The notes under the pieces were generated by a model, which saw nothing but the letters and a program-made list of their open reading frames with translations, made no database searches and was not told where the DNA came from. From contig NZ_BMWD01000007.1 of the NCBI RefSeq assembly GCF_014651055.1, positions 199,339 through 263,338 on the forward strand: a stretch of DNA of 64,000 nt. Direction: 5' to 3'. This document shows, piece by piece, positions 9,891 through 18,555 of the stretch (positions are counted from its first letter, which is position 1; every line of letters begins with the position of its first letter). The position numbers and the translations under genes were made by a program. This DNA comes from Streptomyces fructofermentans. GTDB taxonomy: Bacteria; Actinomycetota; Actinomycetes; Streptomycetales; Streptomycetaceae.

Positions 9891-10112
9891 TCAACTGTCC
9901 GGCCCGTGCGCGCCGGGTGTCACGATCTCGTCCAGCACGGTGCGTACCGCCTCGTAGGCGCGGGCCCGCACCTCGGCCTCCCGGCAGCCCTCCGGATCGG
10001 AGGCCCGGAGATCGACGCTCCGTGTCTTCCAGGCCTGCTCCTCCCGCCTCGCCACCGACAGGGCTCGCTGGATGCGGCGCAGGATCTCATCGGACGCAAC
10101 GACATCGCTCAT
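9891..10112 (-). CDS. Small conserved-looking hypothetical protein
   Basis: This is a 73-residue, highly charged, helical protein (MSDVVASDEILRRIQRALSV...). It contains no Cys, no signal peptide and no membrane segment. The ATG lacks a clear Shine-Dalgarno. It is divergent from the FhaA-N domain gene. I do not recognise a family. Amino-acid composition and GC3 bias fit a real gene. Confidence 0.55.
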   Translation of the reverse strand: MSDVVASDEILRRIQRALSVARREEQAWKTRSVDLRASDPEGCREAEVRARAYEAVRTVLDEIVTPGAHGPDS

Positions 10113-10227
10113 GCGGTACGGGTACCCAGCGCGGCGCGTTCCGACGAGTCGCGCGCCGCATGAGTCGGAAGCCGAACTCCGGGCACCCGCACTCATGACA
10201 GGGACGCGGCGGACGAGAGGCGGGGAC

Positions 10228-10632
10228 GTGGGCACACTGACGCGATGGGAACGAGCGGTGGAGCGTTTCGAGGACGCGCTGTTCGCGCACCTGAGGGGAA
10301 AGGGGCCGGTCGAACTCGTCGACGCGCTGCACGGGGAGTGCGACAGCAACGTCGTGCTGTGCAGCGAACGCCGCGTGGTCGTTCCGAACGCGTACGACAT
10401 CGAACTGTCCGAGACCGTCCACGACGAACTCGCCCGGCGCGGCAGCCGGGTGGGACAGGTACTCACCGACAGCCTGGCACGGCACGGCGCGCGCAAGGGG
10501 TACGAGTGGGCCGGGCCCCTCGTGGTCCGGGTGACGAAGTCCACCGCCGCACTGCCCAACGGCCGCTACCGCGTCGCGAGTTGCGTCATGCGCCATGTGC
10601 GCGCCGACGCCTTCCAGGTCTCCACGGGCTGA
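10228..10632 (+). CDS. Stand-alone FhaA N-terminal domain protein (DUF3662)
   Basis: This 134-residue protein matches the N-terminal domain of FhaA-type cell-wall regulators across its whole length: VERFEDALFAHLRGKGPVEL, SERRVVVPNAYDIEL and WAGPLVVRV are characteristic. In full FhaA this domain precedes a linker and a phosphothreonine-binding FHA domain; here the reading frame stops cleanly after the first domain. The GTG at 10228 follows a GAGAGG ribosome site. No kinase, RodA or PBP gene adjoins, unlike the canonical fhaA locus, so this is probably a paralogue with a partner-binding role. Confidence 0.8.
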   Translation: MGTLTRWERAVERFEDALFAHLRGKGPVELVDALHGECDSNVVLCSERRVVVPNAYDIELSETVHDELARRGSRVGQVLTDSLARHGARKGYEWAGPLVVRVTKSTAALPNGRYRVASCVMRHVRADAFQVSTG

Positions 10633-10780
10633 CAACGGTCGGCCCTTCCGGGCGCCCGCGTCCGGCCCACGCGGGGTGCGGTCGGTGCGGCAGGCCATCG
10701 GCGGCGGGGCGCGCGGGTGCCGGGCGGCGCCGCGTCCCGCAGGCAGGCGGGCGGGCGCGGCGCGTGGGCGCCGTCACACG

Positions 10781-10821
10781 TGACAGAGTCGGTGAACAAG
10801 CGCTTAGATAGTTGTTCTCAC
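10781..10821 (+). promoter_or_regulatory. Putative promoter and inverted repeat before moxR-like gene
   Basis: A -35-like TGACAG (10781-10786) and -10-like TAGATA (10805-10810) are 18 bp apart. An imperfect inverted repeat, GTGAACAA against TTGTTCTCAC, flanks the -10 and could be an operator. Confidence 0.35.
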
Positions 10822-10847
10822 GCTGTCGCGCCGAGCCGGAGGCCCCG

Positions 10848-11708
10848 TTGCTGTTCACATCCGTCGACGACGTCTCCGCCCGCCTCGCCGAGACCGGCTA
10901 CCTCGCCTCCCCGGCCGTCGCCACCACCGTGTTCCTGGCCGACCGCCTCGGCAAACCCCTGCTGGTCGAGGGCCCCGCGGGGGTCGGCAAGACGGAACTC
11001 GCCAAGGCCGTCGCGCAGGTCGCCGACGCCCGACTGGTCCGCCTCCAGTGCTACGAGGGCGTCGACGAGTCACGGGCCCTGTACGAGTGGAACCACGCCA
11101 AACAGCTGCTGCGCATCAGCGCGGGCCGCGACGAGACGTGGGACGAGGCCCGCACGGACATCTTCAGCGAGGAGTTCCTGCTCGCCAGGCCGCTGCTGAC
11201 CGCGATCCGCGGCGACGAACCCACCGTCCTGCTCGTCGACGAGACCGACAAGGCGGACGTCGAGGTCGAGGGCCTGCTGCTCGAAGTGCTCAGCGACTTC
11301 CAGGTCACCGTCCCCGAACTCGGCACGATCAGCGCCACCCGCCGCCCCTTCGTGGTGCTCACGTCGAACGCGAGCCGCGAGCTGTCCGAGGCGCTGCGCC
11401 GCCGCTGCCTCTTCCTCCACATCGGCTTCCCCGACGAGGAGTTGGAGCGCCGGATCGTCCGGCTGAAGGTACCCGGCCTCGACGAGGCGCTCACCACGTC
11501 CGTGGTACGGGTCGTCGGCGCGCTGCGCGAGATGGACCTGCGCAAGGTGCCGTCCGTCGCCGAGACCATCGACTGGGCGCGCACGCTGCTCGCGCTGGGC
11601 GCCGACACCCTCGACGAGAACGTCGTACGCGACAGCCTCGGCGTGATCCTCAAGCACCAGGACGACATCCTCAAGGCCGCGGCCAAGCTGGACCTGGAAG
11701 CCCTGTGA
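10848..11708 (+). CDS. MoxR-family AAA+ ATPase
   Basis: This 286-residue ATPase has Walker A GPAGVGKTE (about 41-49), Walker B VLLVDETDKAD, sensor-1 LTSNASREL and the arginine-rich RRRCLFLHIGFPDEELERRI that follows it in the MoxR/CoxD clade. Such ATPases remodel or metallate partners together with a VWA protein, which is encoded next with a GTGA overlap. The TTG at 10848 is preferred because GGAGG lies 5 nt before it; TTG 10812 is an alternative. No CO dehydrogenase or other obvious target enzyme is in the window. Confidence 0.9.
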   Translation: MLFTSVDDVSARLAETGYLASPAVATTVFLADRLGKPLLVEGPAGVGKTELAKAVAQVADARLVRLQCYEGVDESRALYEWNHAKQLLRISAGRDETWDEARTDIFSEEFLLARPLLTAIRGDEPTVLLVDETDKADVEVEGLLLEVLSDFQVTVPELGTISATRRPFVVLTSNASRELSEALRRRCLFLHIGFPDEELERRIVRLKVPGLDEALTTSVVRVVGALREMDLRKVPSVAETIDWARTLLALGADTLDENVVRDSLGVILKHQDDILKAAAKLDLEAL

Positions 11709-13075
11709 GCGCTCCGGCACCTGTCACCGGGGTCGCCGACCGGCTGACCGGCCTGGTCGGCGCGCTGCGCTCGCACGGCGTACGCATCGGGACCGGCGAG
11801 ACCGTGGACGCCGCCGAGGCACTGGAGGCACTCGGCCTCGCCGACCGCGAACTGCTGCGGGAGGGACTGGCCGCCACCCTGCTGCACAGCACCGGACAGC
11901 GACGGGTCTTCGACCCGGTCTTCGACGTGTACTTCCCGCGCCGGGTCGGAGCGCCGGGCACCGGGGCGCCGGCGGACCGCGACGACCTGCGGAACCGGCT
12001 CGCGGAGGCGCTCGCCGCCGACGACCGGGCGGCGCTGGACCGGCTGGCCGCCGAGGCGGTGGACGGCTTCGGCGGGTACGGCGCCTCGCCCGGCTCGGAC
12101 GGCTGGTCGTCGTACCAGACCCTCGACCGGATCCGCCCGCAGACGCTGCTGGCCCGCGTACGCGACACGGTCCGGAACCGGGGCGGCGCGACGGGGTTCA
12201 CCGACCGTCTGCTGGAGGACGAGATCCGGCGGCGCATCGAGGACTTCCGGCGCCGGGTCGCCACCGAGGCCAGGCGCCGGGTCGCCGAACGGCGCGGTCG
12301 CGACGAGATCGCCCGCCGCGCCGTCGCGCCCACCGCCGACCGGGTCGACTTCCTGTTCGCCGGACGCGACCGGCTCGCCGAGCTGCGCCGGGCCGTGCAG
12401 CCGCTCGCGCGCAAGCTGGCCACCCGGCTGGCGGCCCGCCGCCGCCGTGCCTCACGCGGCAGCATCGACCTGCGCAGGACCCTGCGCGGATCGCTGTCGA
12501 CCGGCGGCGTACCGATGCGCCCGGTGCTGCGCCGCCGCCGGCCCGTACGGCCGGAACTGGTGCTCCTGTGCGACGTGTCGGGGTCGGTGTCCGGCTTCTC
12601 CGACTTCACGATGCTGCTGGTGCAGGCCCTGCACGAGCAGTTCAGCAAGGTCAGGGTGTTCGCCTTCGTCAACCGGATCGACGAGGTGACCGGACTGCTG
12701 GTGCCCGGAGCGGCCGACCCGGACGGGCTGGGCGCGCGTATCCGGGCGGAGGCGACCCTCACGGGCTGGCACGGGAGCAGCGACTACGGTGTCGCCTTCG
12801 GCGAGTTCGCCGAGCGGTACACCGACGCGGTGGGCTCCCGTACGACCGTGTTCGTCCTCGGCGACGCCCGCACCAACATGAGCGACCCGAACCTGCCGGC
12901 GGTCCGCGGTGTCCGCGAACGCGCCCGCCGCGTCTACTGGTTGAACCCCGAACCGCGCTCGCAGTGGGGCACGGGCGACTCGGCCGCCCCCGAATACGCG
13001 GAAGTCGTCGAGATGCACGAGTGCCGCAACGTCCACCAGCTCAGCACGCTGATCGCCCGGCTGCTCCCGATCTGA
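11705..13075 (+). CDS. CoxE-like VWA-domain protein
   Basis: This 456-residue partner of the upstream MoxR ATPase begins at a GTG overlapping its stop codon (GTGA). The N-terminal half is helical and very Arg-rich (about 155-260). The C-terminal half is a von Willebrand A domain with a MIDAS motif (LLCDVSGSVSGFSD, near 290) and a later VFVLGDARTN strand. MoxR/CoxE pairs act as chaperone-like ATPase plus metal-dependent adaptor in the cytoplasm. The substrate cannot be read from the neighbourhood. Confidence 0.88.
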   Translation: MSAPAPVTGVADRLTGLVGALRSHGVRIGTGETVDAAEALEALGLADRELLREGLAATLLHSTGQRRVFDPVFDVYFPRRVGAPGTGAPADRDDLRNRLAEALAADDRAALDRLAAEAVDGFGGYGASPGSDGWSSYQTLDRIRPQTLLARVRDTVRNRGGATGFTDRLLEDEIRRRIEDFRRRVATEARRRVAERRGRDEIARRAVAPTADRVDFLFAGRDRLAELRRAVQPLARKLATRLAARRRRASRGSIDLRRTLRGSLSTGGVPMRPVLRRRRPVRPELVLLCDVSGSVSGFSDFTMLLVQALHEQFSKVRVFAFVNRIDEVTGLLVPGAADPDGLGARIRAEATLTGWHGSSDYGVAFGEFAERYTDAVGSRTTVFVLGDARTNMSDPNLPAVRGVRERARRVYWLNPEPRSQWGTGDSAAPEYAEVVEMHECRNVHQLSTLIARLLPI

Positions 13076-13095
13076 CCCGCCCGCAGGGTCCCGCG

Positions 13096-13323
13096 TCAGC
13101 CCGCCGCGGGCCGCGGGGTGCTGTCCTCGGCCAGGGTGTGGGCGACCAGGGCGTTGGCGTGGCCGTGCCCGATGCCGTGCTCGGACTTGAGCCAGGACAC
13201 GAGCTCCATGTGCCGGGTCAGGGGCGAGGACCGGATCAGGCTCTTCCACTCGGCGACGGGCCGGCCGTACTTCTTCTCGATCGAGGGGAAGTAGCTCGCG
13301 GGGCCCTTCACGGTCTCACTCAT
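13096..13323 (-). CDS. DUF4287 small protein
   Basis: The whole 75-residue protein matches the DUF4287 pattern: SYFPSIEKKYGRPVAEWKSLI near the N-terminus and HGIGHGHANALVAH near the C-terminus. It is soluble with no signal peptide. It is convergent with the CoxE-like gene and divergent from the glyoxalase gene. Biochemical role is unknown for the family. Confidence 0.85.
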   Translation of the reverse strand: MSETVKGPASYFPSIEKKYGRPVAEWKSLIRSSPLTRHMELVSWLKSEHGIGHGHANALVAHTLAEDSTPRPAAG

Positions 13324-13504
13324 GTCCGCATCCTGTTCCGTCGTTCCGGTCCTGCTCGTGTCGCTGTGTTGGACCGGCGGGACCACCCGACATCATCGGT
13401 GTACGGATGTGACCCCGGTCACGTTCTCCACGGTCCTCGGCGCGCGCGGCGGGCGACGGCTGGACGGCGTGACAGCGGGGTCCTGAGACGAGGGAGTCAC
13501 TTCC

Positions 13505-14302
13505 ATGGCCGTACAACCCGAGGGAACGCCGTGCTGGGCCGACGCGATGTTCAGCGATGTCGAGGGTGCGAAGAGCTTCTACGGGGACGTGCTCGGCTGG
13601 ACGTTCAGCGAGGCGTCGTCGGAGTTCGGGAACTACACGCAGGCCCTCGTGAACGGCAAGGCCGTGGCCGCGGTGGTGCCGCCGATGCCCGGCGCCGAGG
13701 GGCAGTCGGCCTGGTGTCTGTACTTCGCGTCCCCGGACGCCGCCGCCACCGCCCGCAAGATCCGCGACAAGGGCGGTGAGGTCCTGATGGAGCCGATGGC
13801 CGTCGGCGACTTCGGCACCATGCTCCTGGCCCGCGAGCCCAGCGGCGCCGTCTTCGGCGTGTGGCAGGCGGGCGTCCACGAGGGCTTCGAGCTGACGGCC
13901 GAACCCGGCGCGTACTGCTGGGCCGAGCTGTTCACCAGGGAGCCGGACCGGTCGGACCCCTTCCTGACGGGCGTCTTCCCCTACACCGCGCAGCAACTGC
14001 TCGACGACGAGATGGACTTCAGGCTGTTCAACGTCGGCGACGAGACCGTGCTCGGCCGGATGCTGATGACGGACGAGTTCCCGCCCGAGGTGCCGTCGTA
14101 CGTCAACGTCTACTTCACGGTCGAGGACTGCGACGCGGCGGTGGCGAAGGCGACCGAACGCGGTGCGATCCTCCGCTTCGGCCCCATGAGCAGCCCCTTC
14201 GGCCGCTTCGCCGCACTCACCGACCCGCAGGGCGCGTCCTTCTCGGTGATCGACATCACCACCACCGAGGGCGACATGCCGAAGCTGTCCGACGTCACCT
14301 GA
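13505..14302 (+). CDS. Two-domain VOC (glyoxalase/dioxygenase fold) protein
   Basis: This 265-residue cytosolic protein has two tandem vicinal-oxygen-chelate modules (about 8-128 and 135-258). Both modules have the paired beta-alpha-beta pattern, ending in EPSGAVFGVWQ and DPQGASFSVID. It resembles actinobacterial CFP30B/hydroxylase-type proteins. A GAGGGAG ribosome site precedes the ATG. The substrate is unknown. A strong hairpin terminates it before the convergent methyltransferase gene. Confidence 0.85.
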   Translation: MAVQPEGTPCWADAMFSDVEGAKSFYGDVLGWTFSEASSEFGNYTQALVNGKAVAAVVPPMPGAEGQSAWCLYFASPDAAATARKIRDKGGEVLMEPMAVGDFGTMLLAREPSGAVFGVWQAGVHEGFELTAEPGAYCWAELFTREPDRSDPFLTGVFPYTAQQLLDDEMDFRLFNVGDETVLGRMLMTDEFPPEVPSYVNVYFTVEDCDAAVAKATERGAILRFGPMSSPFGRFAALTDPQGASFSVIDITTTEGDMPKLSDVT

Positions 14303-14308
14303 GGGACG

Positions 14309-14333
14309 GTCCCCGGACGCGGTGCCCGGGGAC
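14309..14333. terminator. Bidirectional hairpin between convergent genes
   Basis: GTCCCCGG and CCGGGGAC form an 8-bp perfect stem with a 9-nt loop. It lies in the 47-bp gap between the VOC gene stop and the methyltransferase stop. Confidence 0.6.
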
Positions 14334-14349
14334 GCCGGACTCCGGACGG

Positions 14350-15156
14350 TCAGGGCTTGCGGCCGACGCCGCAGTAGGCGTCGACCACCGAACCGGCGGA
14401 GTCCGGACGCCACTGGGTGACCTGGACGACGCCGGGTTCGACCGGATCGAGCCCGTCGAAGAAGGCGGCGATCTCGGCCACTTCCCGTACGTGGTACGGG
14501 ACGGCCCCACTGGCGTTGTACGCCTTCGAAGCGGCGATCATGCCCTCGCTGGTGGCGGTGCTGTCACTGATCACCAGGTAGCTGCCGGACGGCAGGCCTG
14601 ACATGAGACGGCCGACGAGGTCCAGGGCACGGCCGTGGTCTGCCACGTGCCCGAGCGTGTTGAGGATCATCAGGGCCACGGGCCGCGACAGGTCCAGTGT
14701 CCGGGCCGCCGCCTCCAGGATCGCCTCGGGCTCGTACAGATCGGCGTCGATGTACGCCGTGTCGCCCTCCGGCGTGCTGGTCAGCAGCGCCCTGGCGTGG
14801 GCGAGCACCAGGGGGTCGTTGTCGACGTACACGACGCGGGCGTCCGGCGCCGTGCGCTGGGCCACCTCGTGGGTGTTGTCCGCGGTCGGCAGGCCGGTGC
14901 CGATGTCCAGGAACTGCCGTACGCCCTCCTCGCCCGCCAGGTGCCGCACCGCCCGCCCCAGGAACTGCCGGCTCGTGCGCGCCACGTCGACCAGGCCGGG
15001 GAAGATCGTCTTGATGTGGTCCCCGATCTCGCGGTCCACCTCGTAGTGGTCCTTGCCACCCACGAAGTAGTTCCAGAAGCGGGCGGAGTGCGGCTTCTCC
15101 GTGTCGATCCGGGCCCGTATCCCGGCGGCGACGAGCTGCGGTTCCTGGTCTGTCAC
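14350..15156 (-). CDS. SAM-dependent methyltransferase, DUF574/PF04672 family
   Basis: This 268-residue protein belongs to the Streptomyces-expanded S-adenosylmethionine methyltransferase family. Typical signatures are the N-terminal ARFWNYFVGGKDHYEVDR, the SAM loop FLDIGTGLPTADNTHE, the acidic VVYVDNDPLVLAH, and SDSTATSEG. The GTG start at 15156 has a consensus AGGAGG site. The natural substrate is unknown for most members. It is downstream of the LLM oxidoreductase gene on the same strand but 193 bp away. Confidence 0.9.
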   Translation of the reverse strand: MTDQEPQLVAAGIRARIDTEKPHSARFWNYFVGGKDHYEVDREIGDHIKTIFPGLVDVARTSRQFLGRAVRHLAGEEGVRQFLDIGTGLPTADNTHEVAQRTAPDARVVYVDNDPLVLAHARALLTSTPEGDTAYIDADLYEPEAILEAAARTLDLSRPVALMILNTLGHVADHGRALDLVGRLMSGLPSGSYLVISDSTATSEGMIAASKAYNASGAVPYHVREVAEIAAFFDGLDPVEPGVVQVTQWRPDSAGSVVDAYCGVGRKP

Positions 15157-15349
15157 GAGAGCGCCTCCTGCGGATCGCGGTCCGGCCGTGGACCGTCAAC
15201 CTAACCGAACGGCCGGGCCGCGCGACGCGTCCTTCGAGGTCAACAGGGCCGCCAGGGTCGGGTTTTGGCCACCCGGGGGCAGCCGCGCGGTGTCCGCCTG
15301 CCGGGCGCGCGGCGGGCCCGGCGGCCGATCGGGCACGGTGGCCGACGGC

Positions 15350-16393
15350 TCAACGGGGTCGGTCACCGGCATTCGCGGCGGGTGCGGGCCGTCCCAGGGC
15401 CGGCCCGAGCCGGGTCGCGATGTCGGTCAGGATCTGCACGTAGTCGTCGTGCTCGAAGGTGAAGGGCAGCGCGAAGGCGACCTCGTCGATCTCCCGGAAC
15501 GCGGCCTGGGAGTAAAGGCGTTCGGCGATCTCGTTCGACGTGCCGACCAGGTCCGGCGCGAACATCAGCCGCGCGGGTCCCTGCGGCTCGGCGGTGCGCG
15601 GCCTCCGCTGCCGCGCGTACGCCTCGTACTTGGCGCGCTGGTCGGCGGTGGCGCTGTCCGTGGGGATCACGACGAGGCCCTGGGAGACCCGGGCCCGTGC
15701 GCCGTCGGGGTGGTGGGCGCGGAAGGCCCGAACGTGCGAGAGCTGGATCTCGGCGAAGTCCTCCGACTCCTCGGCCTTCACGACGCTGCTGGTCAGGAAG
15801 TTCATCCCGTGCTCGCCGGCCCAGCGGGCAGAACGCAGGCTTCCGCCGCCGTACCACATGCGGCCTCCCAGACCGGGGGAGTGCGGCTGCACCCGGTCCG
15901 AGAAGACCTCGAAGCCCTCGGTGCCGCTGAACGCGGTGGCCGGCTCGCCGCGTACGAGGTCCAGCAGCCGGGCCACGCGGTCGTGGCCGAAGTCCTCCGC
16001 GTCCGCCGTGTCCGGATACAGCGCGTGCTTGACCTGCTCGTAGTGCATCGGCGGGCCGACGCTGACGCCGGGGTTCAGCCGGCCGCCGGACAGGATGTCG
16101 ACCGTCGCCAGGTCCTCGGCCAGCCGAAGGGGGTTCTCCCAGCCCAGCGGGATGACCGCGGTGCCCAGCTCGATGCGGCTGGTGCGCTGGGAGGCCGCCG
16201 CGAGGACGGCCACGGGGGAGGAGATCCCGTACTGGAGGTGGCGGTGGCGCACCCACGCGCTGTCGAAGCCGAGCCGTTCGCCCAGCTCGATGATCTCCAG
16301 CGTGGACTCGTGCCCGGAGCGCGGGTCCGCCCCGTCGAACAGCCCGATGGTCAGGAAGCCCAGCTTCCGCAACGGTTCCGAGGGCAGTGGCAC
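15350..16393 (-). CDS. LLM-class flavin-dependent oxidoreductase
   Basis: This 347-residue luciferase-like monooxygenase uses FMNH2 or F420. Signatures include the N-terminal LGFLTIGLFDG barrel strand, AVLAAASQRTSRIELGTAVI and the NPLRLAEDLATVDILSGGRL segment diagnostic of the family. The GTG at 16393 follows GGAGGA by 5 nt; a longer upstream reading is Arg-rich and unlikely to be coding. The substrate is unknown. An Arg/Pro linker around residue 260 is longer than in short homologues. Confidence 0.88.
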   Translation of the reverse strand: MPLPSEPLRKLGFLTIGLFDGADPRSGHESTLEIIELGERLGFDSAWVRHRHLQYGISSPVAVLAAASQRTSRIELGTAVIPLGWENPLRLAEDLATVDILSGGRLNPGVSVGPPMHYEQVKHALYPDTADAEDFGHDRVARLLDLVRGEPATAFSGTEGFEVFSDRVQPHSPGLGGRMWYGGGSLRSARWAGEHGMNFLTSSVVKAEESEDFAEIQLSHVRAFRAHHPDGARARVSQGLVVIPTDSATADQRAKYEAYARQRRPRTAEPQGPARLMFAPDLVGTSNEIAERLYSQAAFREIDEVAFALPFTFEHDDYVQILTDIATRLGPALGRPAPAANAGDRPR

Positions 16394-16526
16394 GAGGCTC
16401 CTCCATCGTCCGGGCGGGGTCCGCCGACGCCGGGAACGGTCCCGGGCGCGGTCGGCGGAACACCGGCACTGATCGTTCCGGCGGATTCTCGCAGGAGACC
16501 CGGGCCCCCGCGCCCGCGGGTACCGC

Positions 16527-17234
16527 TCAGTCGACGATGTGCCGGAGGTAGGCCCGGGGATCGGCGAGGTAGCGGCGCCAGTGGTCGACCAGGGCGAGGT
16601 CCTGCCACGCCACCCGGCGCATCCCGTGGTCGCCGACCTCGACGATGTCCGCACCGGGCAGCGCGGTCAGCAGCGGAGAGTGCGTCGCACAGATCACCTG
16701 GCCGCCCTGCTTCACCAACTGGTCGATGTGGCCCAGCAGTTCAAGACAGGACGAGAACGAGAGCGCGGCCTCCGGCTCGTCCAGTACGTACAGGCCCGGC
16801 TGCAGGAACTTCCCGCGGAACGCCGCGAGGAAGCCCTCGCCGTGACTGACCGAGTCCGGCGCGAACCCCTCCCGGTCCAGCGCGTCCATGGCGGTCTCCG
16901 CCCGCAGGAAGAACCCCTTCCGGGCGGACCAGCTGCCGAGCATCCGGCGTCCGCCGGCCGCCGCGTCGAAGCGGATCCGCTCGCCGAGGACGGACTTCGA
17001 CCGGTGGCTCGCGTAGCGCCAGTCGTGCGACCCGCCCCACGAGTCCAGTCCGAAGCCCTCCGCGAGCGCCTCGACCAGGGTGGACTTGCCCGAGCCGTTC
17101 TCCCCCACGACGAAGGTCACCGGAGCGGTGAACCGCAGACCGTCGGCCAGCAGTCCCCGTACACAGGGCACGGACCAGGGCCAGGCGCCGGCGTCGTACG
17201 AAGCGGTGTGGGCGTACGCGCGTTCGATGATCAC
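16527..17234 (-). CDS. AAA family (ABC/SMC-like) ATPase
   Basis: This 235-residue ATPase has Walker A GENGSGKST near residue 45, a degenerate ABC signature (SHGEGF), Walker B LYVLDEPEAAL and the switch His in CATHSPLL. This compact arrangement is typical of the free-standing AAA_21/AAA_23-type cytosolic ATPases, not of transporters, and no permease adjoins. It is upstream of, and on the same strand as, the LLM gene. Role unknown. Confidence 0.85.
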   Translation of the reverse strand: MIIERAYAHTASYDAGAWPWSVPCVRGLLADGLRFTAPVTFVVGENGSGKSTLVEALAEGFGLDSWGGSHDWRYASHRSKSVLGERIRFDAAAGGRRMLGSWSARKGFFLRAETAMDALDREGFAPDSVSHGEGFLAAFRGKFLQPGLYVLDEPEAALSFSSCLELLGHIDQLVKQGGQVICATHSPLLTALPGADIVEVGDHGMRRVAWQDLALVDHWRRYLADPRAYLRHIVD

Positions 17235-17297
17235 GCGTCGAGTCTTCCACAGGGCGTGCCGGGGGAGCGGCGGAGCGGGAGCCGTGTCCCCACGGCG

Positions 17298-17726
17298 TCA
17301 GGAGCGGGAGTCGCGCTCCTCGGCCTTGGCGCGCTCTGCCTGCTTCTCCTTGATGCGGACCGTCTCCTTGCGGACCTCGGCCTGGGTGGCGCGCTCCTTG
17401 CGCAGCCAGTCGGGCTGGTCCTCCTTCAGTGCCTCGATCTGCTCGGTGGTGAGGGCGTCGGTCACTCCGCCGCGGGCCAGCCCCGCGATGGACACGCCGA
17501 GCTTCGCGGCGACCACCGGGCGGGGGTGCGGGCCGGTGCGCCGCAGCTCCTGCAGCCACTCCGGCGGGTCGGTCTGGAGCGCGTTCAGCTCGGAGCGCGA
17601 GACGACACCCTCCTGGAACTCTGCGGGGGTGGCCTCGAGGTACACACCCAGCTTCTTCGCCGCGGTCGCGGGCTTCATCGTCTGAGTGTTCTGGTGCGAC
17701 GTCATACCGTCCAGGGTATCGAGCAT
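17298..17726 (-). CDS. DUF5997 family protein
   Basis: This 142-residue soluble protein has the DUF5997 core MKPATAAKKLGVYLEATPAE followed by a long helical, Glu/Lys/Arg-rich C-terminus. I chose the ATG at 17726 because a strong GGAGGT lies before it; many annotations of homologues would start at MTSHQ (17705), which lacks one here. It is divergent from a LysR-type sensor protein, 37 bp between starts, and that neighbourhood suggests shared control. Confidence 0.8.
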   Translation of the reverse strand: MLDTLDGMTSHQNTQTMKPATAAKKLGVYLEATPAEFQEGVVSRSELNALQTDPPEWLQELRRTGPHPRPVVAAKLGVSIAGLARGGVTDALTTEQIEALKEDQPDWLRKERATQAEVRKETVRIKEKQAERAKAEERDSRS

Positions 17727-17751
17727 GTGAACCACCTCCGACCACGACCGG

Positions 17752-17757
17752 TAACCT
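17752..17757 (+). promoter_or_regulatory. -10 element for leaderless LysR-sensor transcript
   Basis: TAACCT lies 6 nt before the GTG at 17764, which has no Shine-Dalgarno. This fits a leaderless mRNA. The divergent DUF5997 gene starts 37 bp away, so both promoters share this short interval. Confidence 0.4.
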
Positions 17758-17763
17758 GGCCAG

Positions 17764-18555
17764 GTGACAGGCTCGGAAGATTCCCCCTCGTTCCGGCTCG
17801 CGTACGTCCCGGGAGTGACGCCCAGCAAGTGGGTGCGGATCTGGAACGAGCGGCTGCCCGACGTTCCGCTGACGCTCCTCCCGGTGGCCCCGGACGAGGC
17901 GTTCGGCGTCCTGCGGTCCGGTGGCGCCGACGCGGCCTTCGTGCGGCTCCCGGTCGACGACGCCGATCTGAGCGCGATCCCGCTCTACACCGAGACCAGC
18001 GTCGTCGTGGCCCCGAAGGACCATGTCGTGGCGGCCGTGGACGAGGTCACGGCCGAGGACCTGGCCGACGAGATCGTGCTGCACCCCCTCGACGACGCGC
18101 TCCACTGGGAGCGCCTGCCGGGCCGGCCGGCCGTCGAGCGCCCCGCCACGACGGCCGACGCGATCGAGCTGGTGGCGGCGGGTGTGGGTGTCCTGATCGT
18201 TCCGCAGTCGCTCGCCCGGCTGCACCACCGCAAGGACCTCACGTACCGCCCGGTGACCGACGCCCCCGAGTCGAGGGTCGCCCTGTGCTGGCCCGAGGAC
18301 AGGACGACCGACCGGGTCGAGGACTTCATCGGGATCGTCCGGGGGCGGACCGTCAACAGCTCGCGGGGCCGCTCCGCGTCGCAGTCCGAGGGCGCGGCGC
18401 AGTCCGACGCGAAGGGCAGGCGCCCCGAGAAGGCCCCGGCGCGGCGCAAGCCGGCCGCGGGCACGGGCCGGGCCACCGGCAGGAACCCGCGCGCGGCCGG
18501 TGCCCCCAAGGGGGCCAAGGGCGCGAAGCGCGGCAAGCCCCGCCGCCGCTCGTAG
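17764..18555 (+). CDS. LysR substrate-binding domain protein lacking HTH
   Basis: This 263-residue protein begins directly with the type-2 periplasmic-binding fold of LysR regulators (FRLAYVPGVTPSKWVRIWNE...; DAAFVRLPVDD; VAAGVGVLIVPQSLARL). The usual N-terminal winged helix is absent. From about residue 195 it continues as a basic Ala/Lys/Arg/Pro tail (for example APKGAKGAKRGKP) like histone H1 or HupS tails. No DNA-binding wHTH frame is visible upstream, so it is not a simple frameshift. The tail may give non-specific DNA contact, which is inference. Confidence 0.85.
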   Translation: MTGSEDSPSFRLAYVPGVTPSKWVRIWNERLPDVPLTLLPVAPDEAFGVLRSGGADAAFVRLPVDDADLSAIPLYTETSVVVAPKDHVVAAVDEVTAEDLADEIVLHPLDDALHWERLPGRPAVERPATTADAIELVAAGVGVLIVPQSLARLHHRKDLTYRPVTDAPESRVALCWPEDRTTDRVEDFIGIVRGRTVNSSRGRSASQSEGAAQSDAKGRRPEKAPARRKPAAGTGRATGRNPRAAGAPKGAKGAKRGKPRRRS

